A stretch of 64,000 nucleotides of DNA from Natrialba sp. SSL1 (GCF_001861355.1 NZ_MASN01000001.1:124001-188000), one strand, 5' to 3'. Shown: positions 8,351 through 17,500, counted from the first letter of the stretch. The notes: generated by a model from the letters alone, not told the origin. Program-made: numbers and translations.

Positions 8351-9049
8351 TCAGTTACTCTCGTTGTCCGCGTCAGAGTCAGAGTCGGCACCATCGTCGT
8401 CTGCCCCCTCTTCGTCGCTATCGGCCGTCTCGTCCTCATCAGTAGCTTCACTATCGTCGCTGTCGGCGTCGCCGCCATCGTCGTCGTCCTCATCCGCTTC
8501 TTGCTCGTCTTCCGGTTCCGGCTCTGGCTCAGGCTCGGACCCCGGCGCAGGTTCCTGTCCCTGCATCTGCTCCAATACGAGTTCGTAATCCTCGCCCGGC
8601 AACAGCGCTGCGACCTCTCCGTTTCGAAGAAGGTCAACCAGTCGCTCGTCCGGCCCATCGAGCAGGAACGCACCCTGCTCGGCGATAGCGCCTTCGAGTG
8701 AGATTTCGTCCTCCCCGAGCATTGCAGATTCGAATTCGACCGCTTCCGCTCGGAACAGTTCCGTCGTTCGCTGCTCGATTTCCGCCATTAGCTCCTCCTG
8801 ACTCGCGTCCTCGCCGGCTTCGGCCATGACCTCCTGCTGGATCTGGGCCTGTTCTTGCTGGCTCGGCTGGACAGACGCTGTGATACCGTCGGCAGGATCG
8901 ATTCCTGGCTCCTCGTCCGTCTCGAGTTCGGGCGGGCTGTCGTCCGAGCCGATGCCAGGGATGTCGAACTGGGTACAGCCGGCGAGCGACGCTGTCGCAC
9001 CGACACCGGTCAACTGGAGGACGCGGCGCCGAGTGGGGAAATCAGTCAT
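8351..9049 (-). CDS. Secreted lipoprotein with acidic C-terminal tail, function unknown
   Basis: Predicted Tat-exported lipoprotein of 232 residues. The start MTDFPTRRRVLQLTGVGATA carries a twin-arginine motif and a hydrophobic segment, followed by the lipobox LAGC, where Cys would be lipid-modified. The ATG at 9049 is chosen because it places the Tat motif at the N-terminus; an in-frame start at 9355 would bury it. The mature protein has a helical middle (QQEQAQIQQEVMAEAGEDAS; TTELFRAEAVEFESAML). It ends in about 75 residues made almost only of Asp, Glu, Ser, Ala, Gly and Pro. No enzyme motif is seen. It likely sits on the outer face of the membrane. Confidence 0.8.
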   Translation of the reverse strand: MTDFPTRRRVLQLTGVGATASLAGCTQFDIPGIGSDDSPPELETDEEPGIDPADGITASVQPSQQEQAQIQQEVMAEAGEDASQEELMAEIEQRTTELFRAEAVEFESAMLGEDEISLEGAIAEQGAFLLDGPDERLVDLLRNGEVAALLPGEDYELVLEQMQGQEPAPGSEPEPEPEPEDEQEADEDDDDGGDADSDDSEATDEDETADSDEEGADDDGADSDSDADNESN

Positions 9050-9249
9050 TACGCATTTGCTGTCGGCGACCGGCAGGAATAAACCCTCGTTCTCGGCGCG
9101 CAAACACGTTCGGCGCGTTGTCGGATACGACGAGGCAGTCCGCGTGCAGCCGTATACAGGGTCGTCGCTTCTGTGAAGTCGGGACGGAACCCCACCCGTC
9201 CCGACGGCGGTCGCGGTCCTTTTATCCACCGCGTCGGTATCACTCGACA

Positions 9250-10131
9250 GTGACCACCAGTCGCAGTACGCAGTCCGTTCGCGCCGTGACACTCGAGCGG
9301 CCCACTCCCACAGCGGCTCGCGATGCGATCGCAGACGGCCTCGAGCGCGAGGCACTCGTTACCGTCTTCGGCCGCTGTACCGTCGACTACGACGGCCGCG
9401 CCTCGAGTCAACTCGCCGCCGGCGACCGCCACGTGATGCTCAAACCCGACGGTGCGGCACTCGTCCACACCGACGAGGGCCAGCAGCCGGTGAACTGGCA
9501 GCCGCCGGGCTGTGCGCACGACGTGTTCTGCGAGCCAGTAGCTGGCGAGGACGAATCTGACGAGCCTGAAGCAGACGGAAGCGGAAGTGGAAGTAACAGT
9601 GGGAATGGAAATGACAGTGCCAGTAGCAGTGACGATGTCTCCGATTCAGACACAGACACAGACACCGCGACACTCGTCCTCGAAAGCACCCGATCCACCC
9701 CCGAAGAACGCCTCCTCGTCCGGTTTCAGAACGTTCTGCAGGTCTCGACGTTCGCCGGCACCGACGAGGGGGAACTCACCCTTTCGGGCACCGAGGCCGA
9801 CCTCCGTGATCGCATCCTCGAGAACCCCGACCTTCTGGAATCCGGCTTCACCCCACTGGCCACCGAGCGCGACACGCCAGCCGGTGCGATCGACATCTAC
9901 GGCGAGGACGACGCCGGCCGCACCGTCATCGTCGAACTCAAACGCCGCCGCGTCGGCCCCGACGCGGTCAGCCAGCTCCGGCGCTACGTCGATGCACTCG
10001 AGCGCGACCTGCACGCGGACACGACCCTGCGCGGGATTCTCGTCGCCCCATCGGTGACCGAACGCGCGCAGCGGCTGCTGGGAGAGCACGGACTCGAGTT
10101 CGTCTCGCTGGAGCCGACTGACTCGGACTGA
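9250..10131 (+). CDS. nucS: Endonuclease NucS (EndoMS), mismatch/branched DNA nuclease
   Basis: NucS cleaves mismatched or branched DNA and interacts with PCNA in archaea. From the GTG at 9250 the protein is 293 residues. The C-terminal RecB-like nuclease core shows D215 in AIDIYGEDD and the ExK pair E229/K231 in VIVELKRRRVG, followed by the QLRRYVDALE helix. The N-terminal DNA-binding domain (VTVFGRCTVDYDGRASSQL) is intact. Between the domains lies an acidic Ser/Gly/Asn/Asp linker of about 40 residues (near 98-140) that is longer than usual. GTG 9250 is preferred to an ATG at 9118, whose extension is basic and atypical. The gene lies close to mutS, another mismatch protein. Confidence 0.92.
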   Translation: MTTSRSTQSVRAVTLERPTPTAARDAIADGLEREALVTVFGRCTVDYDGRASSQLAAGDRHVMLKPDGAALVHTDEGQQPVNWQPPGCAHDVFCEPVAGEDESDEPEADGSGSGSNSGNGNDSASSSDDVSDSDTDTDTATLVLESTRSTPEERLLVRFQNVLQVSTFAGTDEGELTLSGTEADLRDRILENPDLLESGFTPLATERDTPAGAIDIYGEDDAGRTVIVELKRRRVGPDAVSQLRRYVDALERDLHADTTLRGILVAPSVTERAQRLLGEHGLEFVSLEPTDSD

Positions 10132-10276
10132 CGCGTAGTCGATGGTAGCGCTCGGTGAGACAGCGTTGTGGGTGCCTGCTACTGCCACGTCGAACACTTC
10201 CCGTTCGCAGCGCTCGGTTCGAGATATGGCGTTGCAATCGTGGACGCGGTTCGGTGGCGAAGATGAGGGTGAAGAG

Positions 10277-10708
10277 ATGGATGACCAACTCCCGAGCACT
10301 GAAGCAGAGCCGGCCGACGCGACAGGATCGTCGAGCTGGCTCTTCCGGCTCGGTCGCGCCCTGTTCGGCGGCATTCTCGCGTTCAACGCACTCGACAACC
10401 TCTGGAACCTGGACGAGCGAATCGCCTACGCGGAGGCCAAGAACACGCCGGTTCCCGAGTTCACGGTCCCGATGACGAGCGGCGGTCTGCTGCTCGGCGG
10501 CATCGGTGTCGCGCTGTGGCGTCGCCCCTCCGCCGCGGCGGCGCTGATCGCTGGCTTCCTCGTCAGCGTCACGCCGGTGATGCACGACTTCTGGAACGTC
10601 GAGGATCCGGAGGAGAAACAACAGCAAGTCATCCACTTTCTGAAGAACACGGCGCTGTTCGGGGCGGCGCTCGCGTTCCTGAAGTTCGGCCGACGGCGCT
10701 CCGAGTAG
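10277..10708 (+). CDS. Small DoxX-like integral membrane protein
   Basis: Protein of 143 residues with about four hydrophobic helices: RALFGGILAFNALDNLW, TSGGLLLGGIGVALW, AAALIAGFLVSVTPVMHDFW and FLKNTALFGAALAFLKF. The arrangement and the late HDFW motif fit the DoxX family of small membrane proteins, often linked to oxidoreductase or quinone chemistry, but no substrate can be named. The ATG at 10277 gives a short acidic N-terminus; starts at 10226 or 10142 would add a non-hydrophobic extension and cannot be excluded. The gene ends 20 bases before the convergent mutS stop. Confidence 0.7.
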   Translation: MDDQLPSTEAEPADATGSSSWLFRLGRALFGGILAFNALDNLWNLDERIAYAEAKNTPVPEFTVPMTSGGLLLGGIGVALWRRPSAAAALIAGFLVSVTPVMHDFWNVEDPEEKQQQVIHFLKNTALFGAALAFLKFGRRRSE

Positions 10709-10727
10709 CCAGCCGCTTCGGGCACTG

Positions 10728-13460
10728 CTACGATTCCTCCTCGAGTAGCCGCTGCAGTCGGTCGAGTTCGGTGAGCGCTTCGACTGGCGTCATGTGTCCG
10801 ACGTTGAGGTCGCGGAGTTCGGCGGCGACGCTATCGGGGACCGGAGCAGTTTCTGTCGACTCGAGTTCACTGGTGCCGCCGTCGGCTGTCGGCTCCGTCT
10901 CGGCTGTGGTCTCCGCGGCAGCGTTGGCGTCGACCAGTTCTCGCGACCGGTCGACGACGTCCTCGGGAACGCCCGCTGCGGTCGCGACCTCGACACCGTA
11001 GGAGCCGGTGGCCGCGCCGGGTTCGATCTCGTGTTGGAAGACGACCTCGCCGTCCGTCTGTTCCACCTCGAAGTGGAGCGTGAACGCCTCCGGGAGGTCG
11101 TCGGCCAGTTCGGTCAGCGGATGGTGGTGGGTCGCAAAGAGTGTCGTCGCGTCGACCACGTCGTGGAGGTGTTCGGTGATGGCCTGCGCGATGGCGAGGC
11201 CGTCCGCGGTCGAGGTCCCCCGCCCCACTTCATCCAGCAGGACGAGCGAGCGCTCGTCGGCGTCCCGGAGGATCGTCGCGAGTTCGTCCATCTCGACCAT
11301 GAACGTCGAGCGCCCGCCGGCGATATCGTCGCTCGCGCCGACGCGGGTAAAGATGCGCTCGACGGGCGTCAACCGCGCCGACTCCGCGGGGACGAAGCTG
11401 CCGACCTGTGCGAGCAGGACGATCTGGGCGACCTGGCGCATGTAGGTCGACTTGCCGGACATGTTGGGTCCCGTGATAACCGCCAGGCGTTGCTCCGAAT
11501 CGAACTGTGCACCGTTCGGGACGAACGATTCCTGGGTGCGCTCGACGACGGGATGGCGGCCGCCCGTGATGTCGATCTCTACCCCGCTGTTGGTTTGCTC
11601 TGATTCGGGGTCGAGAATTTCGGGCCGGCAGTAGTCGTACTGTGCTGCGACCGTCGCAAGCGAGACCAGCGCGTCGAGCGTCGCGAGCGCGTCGGCCAGC
11701 CCTTGCACCCGTTCGACCTCACCGCCGATGTCGCTACGAACCGCACAGAAGAGTTCGTACTCGCGTTCGTCCGCGCGCTCTTCCGCGCCGACGATCTCGT
11801 CTTCGCGCTCTTTGAGCTCGGGCGTGACGAACCGCTCCGAGTTCTTCAGCGTCTGGCGGCGCTGGTAGTTCTCCGGTACGGCGTCGAGATTCGGGTTCGT
11901 CACCTCGATGTAGTAGCCGTGGACGGAGTTGTAGCCGACCTTCAGCGAGTCGATGCCGGTCCGCTCGCGCTCTCGGGCTTCTAGGTCGTCGATCCACTGC
12001 TTGCCATCCCGTGCAGTCCCGCGGAGTTCGTCCAGATCGGAATCGTACCCTTCGGCGATGATACCGCCCTCGGTGATCTCGATCGGCGGATCGGAGACGA
12101 CGGCGTCGTCGATTAGCTCTCGAACGTTGGCGAGTGGATCGAGATTCTCGTGGAGGTCACGCAGGCGGTCGCAGTCCGCGTCAGCCAGTTGGGATCGTAT
12201 CTCGGGCACGACAGCGAGCGTGTCCCGCAGCGAGCGCAAGTCCCGCGCGTTCGCCCGCTCGCGGGAGATGCGCCCGATCAGACGCTCCAGATCGTACACG
12301 TCTCGCAGCAACTCGTGACAGTGTTCGCGCGTCTGGACCGAGCCCGTGAGCTCTTCCACCGCGTCGAGGCGCGCCTCGATTCGGTGGGACTCGAGTAGCG
12401 GCCGGCGGAGCCAGTCGCGAAGCGTCCGCCCGCCGAGGGCGCAGGCGGTTTCGTCGAGCACGCCGACGAGCGTCGCGTCGTCGCGGCCGTTGACGGCGCG
12501 GGGCTCGAACAGTTCGAGGCTGCGCAGGGCGACGGCGTCGAGCAGGAGGTACTCCCGGGGGTCGTACCGGGTGAGATGTGTGAGGTACTCGAGTCGGTCC
12601 GAGTCACCGATTCCGCGAGCGTTCTCCTCTGTTTCGTCGTCGCCGTTACGTTCGCCATCTCCCGTCTCGCCCTCGTGCTCGCCGCCGCGAGCGTACTCGG
12701 CGTAGGCGAGCAACGCGCCGCAGGCTCGAATTTCGGCGTCGCTCGCGAGCAGCGCGTCCGGTTCACCGAAGTACTCGGAAAGGATCGCCGCGGCGCGTTC
12801 GCGGTCGAAAACGTGCTCGTCGAACGGCGTCACCATGCAGTCGTCGGGGAGCACGTCGGCGGGCGCGTTCGGGCCGACGACGGCTTCGGCGGGTGCGAAG
12901 CGACTCACCTCGTCCGCGATCGCCTCGGTGGCGGCGGAACTCGTTGCGAGGAAGTCGCCCGTCGAGACGTCGAGAAGGGCGAGGGCAAGTTCGTCGTCTG
13001 CGGGTCGCGTGTCGACGCCGCGGCCGCGGGCAACGGCCGCGACGAAGTTGTTGTCGTCGCTCGCGAGGAGTTCGTCCTCGGTGAGCGTGCCGGGTGTGAT
13101 GACGCGAGTGACGGCGCGTTCGACGACGCCCGAGGTTTCGCCGGGCTCTTCGACCTGGTCCGCGACGGCGACGCGGTAGCCGGCTTCCAGCAGGTCCTCG
13201 ATGTACGATTCGGCGTTGTCGATCGGGATACCGGCCATCGGATACTCGCCGGTGCTGTCCTCGCGGCTAGTCAGGGCGATCTCGAGGAGGCGGGCGCTGC
13301 GCTCGGCGGCACCGCAGAAGGTCTCGTAGAAGTCACCGACCTGAAAGAGGACGATCGCGTCGTCGTAGCGGGCACAGAGGTCGTGGTACTGACGCATCAT
13401 CGGCGTCAGTTCGTCGCGTTTCTCGGCCATCGCGTCGGGCGGGCCAAGCGCCGGGTCCAT
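10728..13460 (-). CDS. mutS: DNA mismatch repair protein MutS
   Basis: MutS1-type mismatch recognition ATPase, 910 residues. The mismatch-binding domain begins with [19 protein letters not shown] and carries the Phe-x-Glu mismatch wedge in [10 protein letters not shown]. Connector, lever and clamp domains follow, with a haloarchaeal acidic insertion (about residues 260-285, [17 protein letters not shown]). The ATPase domain has the Walker A motif [11 protein letters not shown] near residue 640, then the signature region and Walker [13 protein letters not shown]. The C-terminal region has an acidic Thr/Glu linker before a final [13 protein letters not shown] helix. Haloarchaea commonly carry MutS with MutL, but no mutL is present in the window. 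The gene is monocistronic here. Confidence 0.96.
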   Translation of the reverse strand: MDPALGPPDAMAEKRDELTPMMRQYHDLCARYDDAIVLFQVGDFYETFCGAAERSARLLEIALTSREDSTGEYPMAGIPIDNAESYIEDLLEAGYRVAVADQVEEPGETSGVVERAVTRVITPGTLTEDELLASDDNNFVAAVARGRGVDTRPADDELALALLDVSTGDFLATSSAATEAIADEVSRFAPAEAVVGPNAPADVLPDDCMVTPFDEHVFDRERAAAILSEYFGEPDALLASDAEIRACGALLAYAEYARGGEHEGETGDGERNGDDETEENARGIGDSDRLEYLTHLTRYDPREYLLLDAVALRSLELFEPRAVNGRDDATLVGVLDETACALGGRTLRDWLRRPLLESHRIEARLDAVEELTGSVQTREHCHELLRDVYDLERLIGRISRERANARDLRSLRDTLAVVPEIRSQLADADCDRLRDLHENLDPLANVRELIDDAVVSDPPIEITEGGIIAEGYDSDLDELRGTARDGKQWIDDLEARERERTGIDSLKVGYNSVHGYYIEVTNPNLDAVPENYQRRQTLKNSERFVTPELKEREDEIVGAEERADEREYELFCAVRSDIGGEVERVQGLADALATLDALVSLATVAAQYDYCRPEILDPESEQTNSGVEIDITGGRHPVVERTQESFVPNGAQFDSEQRLAVITGPNMSGKSTYMRQVAQIVLLAQVGSFVPAESARLTPVERIFTRVGASDDIAGGRSTFMVEMDELATILRDADERSLVLLDEVGRGTSTADGLAIAQAITEHLHDVVDATTLFATHHHPLTELADDLPEAFTLHFEVEQTDGEVVFQHEIEPGAATGSYGVEVATAAGVPEDVVDRSRELVDANAAAETTAETEPTADGGTSELESTETAPVPDSVAAELRDLNVGHMTPVEALTELDRLQRLLEEES

Positions 13461-13504
13461 ACAGTGTGGTCGGCCGCCGGACGCTGAAATAGCTTGCTGG
13501 ACGG

Positions 13505-13655
13505 GGCGACGGTGATGAGGGGTAGGCTAGGAAAGATGGGTAGTGGTGAGGGATGGGATAGAATGGAGAGGGGATGGTGAGAGGGTGGGGAGAGTGTGGA
13601 AAGGAGACAGTGAGGTGATGGGGAGAAGGTGGAATGGGCTGGCGTGAGAGGAGAC
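13505..13655. repeat. Purine-rich, C-poor intergenic tract upstream of mutS
   Basis: On the + strand the tract is made almost entirely of G, A and T: runs such as GGGATGGGATAGAATGGAG and GGGGAGAAGGTGGAATGGG, with very few C. It lies between the mutS start and the CHY gene stop. No gene is supported here, although a Ser/Pro/His-rich reading exists on the other strand. It may be a decaying low-complexity tract. Confidence 0.6.
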
Positions 13656-13657
13656 CC

Positions 13658-13990
13658 TTACTTGTCGCCAGTCTCGAAGTAGAGCTCCGCGTGTGCCGCA
13701 CAGCCCGGATTGAACGGCGCGTCGCAGTTCGGACACTCGTACGCACAGTCGAGGTAGTCAGGAACCGTGAACGTGGCATCACAGACGCCACAGCGGACGG
13801 ACGGTTCGTCGAACCGGTATTCGGGCCAGGGGACTGCCTCGTGATCCGTCACGGCGTTGTGGCACTGAAAACAGGGGTAGTAGGCATCACAGCAGGCAAA
13901 GCGGAACGCGACGACGTCCAGTTCGCTGTCGTAGTGGTCACACCGCGTGTCGGGGCCGACATCGACGCCGCGGATGGGGAGGAGAGACAC
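13658..13990 (-). CDS. CHY zinc-finger protein
   Basis: Small zinc-binding protein of 110 residues. The motif that names the family is CDHYDSELDVVAFRFACC, followed by further CxxC pairs: CFQC, CGVC, CPNC and a final CAAHAELYF. The CHY fold binds several zinc ions and relates to eukaryotic Hot13 and RCHY1; in archaea the role is unknown. The ATG at 13990 places the CDHY motif near residue 17. It sits beside the gas vesicle genes, but nothing in the sequence links it to them. Confidence 0.88.
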   Translation of the reverse strand: MSLLPIRGVDVGPDTRCDHYDSELDVVAFRFACCDAYYPCFQCHNAVTDHEAVPWPEYRFDEPSVRCGVCDATFTVPDYLDCAYECPNCDAPFNPGCAAHAELYFETGDK

Positions 13991-14082
13991 GGCTCTACCG
14001 AGTGGATGGGCGAGTCCTACTTCGAGATTTCGGATCGTGGATTCCGGGTTCTGCTCGCAGGGTTCTATTCTCTGGATCCGAG

Positions 14083-14706
14083 CTACTCGAATGCGGTCGT
14101 ATCTCCGCGGCGATACCTGTCGAGCCGTCGGTACCCCTGGACAACGCCGTCCGTGTCGAGGTCAATCTCGTACCGGCCGAGCACGTCCTGCGTGTCCGGG
14201 ATCGATGAGCGCTCGACGACCTCGACGACGGCACACCAGCCCTCGTCGGTCGGCGAGATTTCGCTGACGCCATCGAACTCGTGGCCGATGAGTTCGCCGG
14301 CCGTCGAGACGACGGTTCGGCGAATTGCGAGCACGCCTTCGATCTGGTCGGAATCAATGTCGGACTCGACCTCGATATCGAAGTCGTCAGTGTCGACGTC
14401 GCCGGGGTCTGTCGTTTCGTTGCTTGCCATATGGGTTTCTTCGTCTGTCTGGTTGGTCTCTGATTGGTCGGTGTCTGACTGTTCTTGGTCTTGCTCCTCG
14501 CCGTCTCCACTTTCCTGTTCAGCGTTCTGCTCCTCCGATTCGTCACTCGATTCCTCCGTCTCGTCGTCGGACTCACTCACTGTCGGATCATCCTCGTCGT
14601 GTTGAAAGCAAAAGCCGTCCTCCTGGGCCGGCCGCGAGCAGCGCTCGCCGTCGGCGGTGAGCGCCTTACACTGCGTCGTCGCGTCCGCTGTCTCTGCGTT
14701 TGCCAT
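14083..14706 (-). CDS. gvpO: Gas vesicle protein GvpO with an extra N-terminal zinc-like module
   Basis: GvpO is an essential accessory protein for gas vesicle formation. The last about 115 residues look like an ordinary GvpO (EGVLAIRRTVVSTAGELIGHEF, then CAVVEVVERSSIPDTQDVLGRYEIDLD and RRLDRYRRGD). The first about 90 residues are an addition: a cysteine module with C13, C23, C33 and H36 (QCKALTADGERC, FCFQH) and then a Glu/Asp/Gln/Ser linker. An internal ATG (MASNETTDPGDV) would give a standard-length GvpO. The long form is preferred because its start lies 4 bases after the gvpN stop. The gene ends the gvpA-gvpN-gvpO unit. Confidence 0.85.
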   Translation of the reverse strand: MANAETADATTQCKALTADGERCSRPAQEDGFCFQHDEDDPTVSESDDETEESSDESEEQNAEQESGDGEEQDQEQSDTDQSETNQTDEETHMASNETTDPGDVDTDDFDIEVESDIDSDQIEGVLAIRRTVVSTAGELIGHEFDGVSEISPTDEGWCAVVEVVERSSIPDTQDVLGRYEIDLDTDGVVQGYRRLDRYRRGDTTAFE

Positions 14707-14710
14707 GCTC

Positions 14711-15832
14711 TCAGTCTCGAAGTACCTCGCTAATCTGACTTCGCAGGGCAGTCATCCCATCAATCTCCGTCTCTGAGCCGGCGACTTTCGGGCCGAGTAC
14801 GTCCGTCAACACGTCTGTAAGCAACTCATCATCGTCGTCGACCTGCACTCGTCCTCCGTCTGTCCGTCCTGCTGCAGCCTCGCCGCTGTCCACGTCGTCG
14901 AACACCGAGATCCCCTTCGCAGCCGTAATCGCCGCTCGTGTCCCGACGACGATCGGTAACTCCTCGCGCAGCGTCCGGGTCGCGTCGACCACCGTCTCGA
15001 TCGCTTCATCAGAGACGCTCGCGTGTGACCGAACGATTTCGCGCTCGGTCTCCGCGTCGTAGTAGTCGACGTGCACGCCGACCATCCGGTCGAGCAGCGC
15101 ATCCTGTTGCTGGTGAACCCCCGCGTACTCCACGTCGTTCGACGTGAAGATCACGCGGAACTCCGGATGCACGTCGATCGATCTACCGGATCCGTGCTTG
15201 CCCGGCCGCTCGAGTACACCTTCCTCGAGGACGGAGAGCAAGACGTTGTGGGCGGCGGGGTCGCTCCGGGAGAACTCGTTGTAGACGAGCGTTGCGCCCT
15301 CCCGGACCGCGACGGAGAGTGGGTTGTCGACCCAGCGGTCGCGGACGATCTGTGTCTTCTTGCTGACGCCGCTGACGTACTCGTCGCGCTCCTCGTAGCG
15401 TTCGCCGCCGCTGTAGCCGCCGACGAGCGCGCTGGTATCGACTGCCTCGTCGCCGTTGCAGAGGACGACTGGTCGGCCGCGCGCTGCAGCCGCTGACAGT
15501 GCGAGTGCCGTCTTGCCAGCGCCGGTCGGTCCGATCAGGTGAACCGGCTGATCGGCGGCGAGCCAGCCGGTAATCCGGTCGCGAACGGCCGCGACGGCGT
15601 CGGTTTCGATGAACGGCTCCGGCGCGGCGTTGGCGGGGTCTGTGAGGTGGTCATCTCCGCTCTCGGTTGCAGTGTGAGAGCCCCCTGATTTGCCGGCCGT
15701 TTCGCTCCCTGTCTTCGTCTTCGAGGCCGACCGGGCCAGCTTCTTTCGGGCCTTGCGCCGCTGCTTCGCCTCCCGATCACCGCGAATCTTTCTGCCACGG
15801 ACTTTGCGCTTGCGCGGGGTGTCCTCGGCCAT
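14711..15832 (-). CDS. gvpN: Gas vesicle protein GvpN, AAA+ ATPase
   Basis: MoxR-type AAA+ ATPase of 373 residues, an assembly factor that enlarges gas vesicles. Walker A is GPTGAGKTALAL, residues 101-112, and Walker B-like sequence is ATLVYNEFSRSDP. The sensor region is FTSNDVEYAGVH and an arginine finger-like region follows (QDALLDRMVGVHV). The first 40 residues are strongly basic (KRKVRGRKIRGDREAKQRRK), unusual for a haloarchaeal cytoplasmic protein and probably a contact surface. A late acidic linker (VDDDDELLTDVLTDVLG) precedes the C-terminal helix. It starts 6 bases after the gvpA stop, leaving no room for gvpC. Confidence 0.94.
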   Translation of the reverse strand: MAEDTPRKRKVRGRKIRGDREAKQRRKARKKLARSASKTKTGSETAGKSGGSHTATESGDDHLTDPANAAPEPFIETDAVAAVRDRITGWLAADQPVHLIGPTGAGKTALALSAAAARGRPVVLCNGDEAVDTSALVGGYSGGERYEERDEYVSGVSKKTQIVRDRWVDNPLSVAVREGATLVYNEFSRSDPAAHNVLLSVLEEGVLERPGKHGSGRSIDVHPEFRVIFTSNDVEYAGVHQQQDALLDRMVGVHVDYYDAETEREIVRSHASVSDEAIETVVDATRTLREELPIVVGTRAAITAAKGISVFDDVDSGEAAAGRTDGGRVQVDDDDELLTDVLTDVLGPKVAGSETEIDGMTALRSQISEVLRD

Positions 15833-15838
15833 CGTGGG

Positions 15839-16126
15839 TTATTCGGTGGCCGATTTCGGCGAGGATTCGGGCCGCGGCTCGACCTCGAGCTCTTCTAGGT
15901 CCTCGAGGTCGCCCTCCGCGGTCGCTTGCTCAATTTTTGCGATCTCCTCCGCGTAGTGCAGGAACGTGTCGACGGAGGCGACGACGACGCGGGCCTCGAT
16001 GGTGAGCAGTTCAATCCCGACGACCGAGACGCGCGCCCAAACGTCGATGACGACACCCTTGTCGAGTACGCGGTCCAGTACCTCCGCGAGACTCGAGGAA
16101 TCGGGCCGTCGTTGTGGTTGTGCCAT
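15839..16126 (-). CDS. gvpA: Major gas vesicle structural protein GvpA
   Basis: GvpA forms the ribbed wall of the gas vesicle. The 95-residue protein has the conserved amphipathic core: [20 protein letters not shown], then [20 protein letters not shown] and [17 protein letters not shown]. The C-terminal tail after residue 68 is longer and more acidic than the common short form ([20 protein letters not shown]). The ATG at 16126 gives the usual [13 protein letters not shown] start; the upstream in-frame extension is not GvpA-like. It is the first gene of a leftward gvpA-gvpN-gvpO unit and faces gvpF across a 478-base divergent region. Only one gvpA copy is in the window. Confidence 0.95.
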   Translation of the reverse strand: MAQPQRRPDSSSLAEVLDRVLDKGVVIDVWARVSVVGIELLTIEARVVVASVDTFLHYAEEIAKIEQATAEGDLEDLEELEVEPRPESSPKSATE

Positions 16127-16604
16127 TGCGAGTCGCGATTCACCACGGTTTCGTAACACGACTTTCGTTGCGACTGCAAGCCAGTTGCCGGCGGCGACCC
16201 TCTCCAAATCGGTATTGCTAGCTGGGCTGCGACTGCAAGCAGTACGATAACGCACGGGGCTGTGGAACACTTCCTGACGATTGCGTTTCACGACTGTGGG
16301 GACGGGATCACTGCCACGTCACTGTCACCGTCACCGTCATCGTCACCGCCACCGACGCCAACGGTCCCCACGCTGACGGGTCAAACTGGTGTGCAACCGT
16401 ATCCCTGGTCCGATACACAACTCATGATCGACATACGACCCTGCCGTCACACGCGATCCGTGCTCGCAGTGGTGGTCGAGAAGACCGTCGACTACGTGCA
16501 AGACCACACTCAGAGCCACAGCCGCCCCCACAGTCAACCGCAGCTACATCACACACAGACTCCCCCGTTCGTCCCACCCCCGTCCACTACGGAGTGACTC
16601 TCAA
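16127..16604. promoter_or_regulatory. Divergent gvpA/gvpF control region
   Basis: No gene supported. It must contain both promoters. A 13-base direct repeat, TGCGACTGCAAGC, occurs at 16169-16181 and 16228-16240 (59 bases apart), 43 and 102 bases upstream of the gvpA ATG. From 16318 to 16350 there is a GTCACC-type repeat, and the last 80 bases before gvpF are C-rich and low in G. No clear match to the GvpE-type upstream activating sequence was found in a position upstream of a TATA box. Confidence 0.55.
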
Positions 16605-17240
16605 ATGAGCAACAGTAACCGATACGTCTACGGTATCGTCGACAGCGGCGACATCGAGTTCGAAACCGACGCCGTCGCCGGTGCAGACCGCGTCTACACC
16701 GTCTCTCACCGTCGGCTCGGTGCCGTCGTCTCGAACATTGATACCACCGACCCCGAGGAGACCGACGAGGACGCCAAACGCCACGACGACGTCCTACGCG
16801 AGATTATGGACTACGACGGCGGCCGAACCATCGTCCCGATGCAGTTCGGCATGGCATTCGAAAGCGATCGCACCCTCAAGAACGTTCTCCGCGGCGCACG
16901 GCCCGCCTTCCGCCGCGCCATGAACGATATCGAGGGCCGCATCGAACTCGGCCTCAAACTCGTCACGCAGGAAGACGCCTCGGTCGACCCCGAGGAAATC
17001 GAGGCCGCCGTCGAAGACGAACTCGGCCCGCTCGCCGCACAGACGGTTACGAACGACCAGTTCAGTGACCGCCTCGTCCTGAACAAGTCTTACCTCGTCG
17101 ACGAGGACGACCGCGCGGCGTTCGACGACGGTGTCGCCCGCATCGAGGACACCTACGGCGACGACCTGTTGGTTCAGTACACCGGCCCCTTCGCGCCGTA
17201 CAGCTTCGTCGATGTCGAAATCGGGGCCCAATCTCGGTGA
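16605..17240 (+). CDS. gvpF: Gas vesicle protein GvpF
   Basis: GvpF/GvpL family protein of 211 residues; GvpF binds GvpA and is needed early in vesicle assembly. The family start is clear (NRYVYGIVDSGDIEF), as are the DGGRTIVPMQFGMAFESDR segment and the C-terminal YTGPFAPYSFVDVEIG strand, which is shared with GvpL. The ATG at 16605 follows a C-rich leader. It is the first gene of the rightward gvpF-G-H-I-J-K-L-M unit. Its TGA is followed 5 bases later by the preferred gvpG start. Confidence 0.95.
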   Translation: MSNSNRYVYGIVDSGDIEFETDAVAGADRVYTVSHRRLGAVVSNIDTTDPEETDEDAKRHDDVLREIMDYDGGRTIVPMQFGMAFESDRTLKNVLRGARPAFRRAMNDIEGRIELGLKLVTQEDASVDPEEIEAAVEDELGPLAAQTVTNDQFSDRLVLNKSYLVDEDDRAAFDDGVARIEDTYGDDLLVQYTGPFAPYSFVDVEIGAQSR

Positions 17241-17245
17241 CTACT

Positions 17246-17500
17246 ATGTTCGTTCTCGACGACCTCCTGTTTCGGCCGTTCGTGGGCATCATCGACGCGC
17301 TGCACTCGCTCGCACTCGAGGAACTCTACGACGTGGATGCACTCGAGGACGAGCGCAAGGAAAACCAGTTACTGTACGAACTCGGCGAGCGATCGGAGGA
17401 GGAGTATCTGGAGCGAAAGGAAGTGATCGAGGAGGAACTCGAAATCGCTCGTGAGGTCCACGAGCAGTTCGGGAGTGGGCGTGTCGAGGTGAAGCGATGA
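17246..17500 (+). CDS. gvpG: Gas vesicle protein GvpG
   Basis: Small accessory protein of 84 residues, close to the usual length. The family signature MFVLDDLLFRPFVGIIDALH is followed by the charged helix ENQLLYELGERSEEEYLERK, predicted coiled-coil-like. The ATG at 17246 gives the family N-terminus; a GTG at 17237 overlapping the gvpF stop would add three residues. Its stop overlaps the gvpH start (ATGA), showing translational coupling. Confidence 0.93.
   Translation: MFVLDDLLFRPFVGIIDALHSLALEELYDVDALEDERKENQLLYELGERSEEEYLERKEVIEEELEIAREVHEQFGSGRVEVKR

Noticed and set aside
16132-16160. A sequence resembling the GvpE activating site before gvpA
   Set aside because: The partial match lies within about 30 bases of the gvpA ATG, too close to be upstream of a TATA box, and it differs at several positions.
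16318-16350. Possible CRISPR-like repeat of GTCACC units
   Set aside because: Units are only 6 bases and contiguous with no spacers, so this is simple tandem sequence.
16262-16597. A 111-codon rightward frame between gvpA and gvpF
   Set aside because: It is Pro/Ser/Thr/His-rich with no haloarchaeal acidic bias, lies in the control region, and has no recognisable motif.
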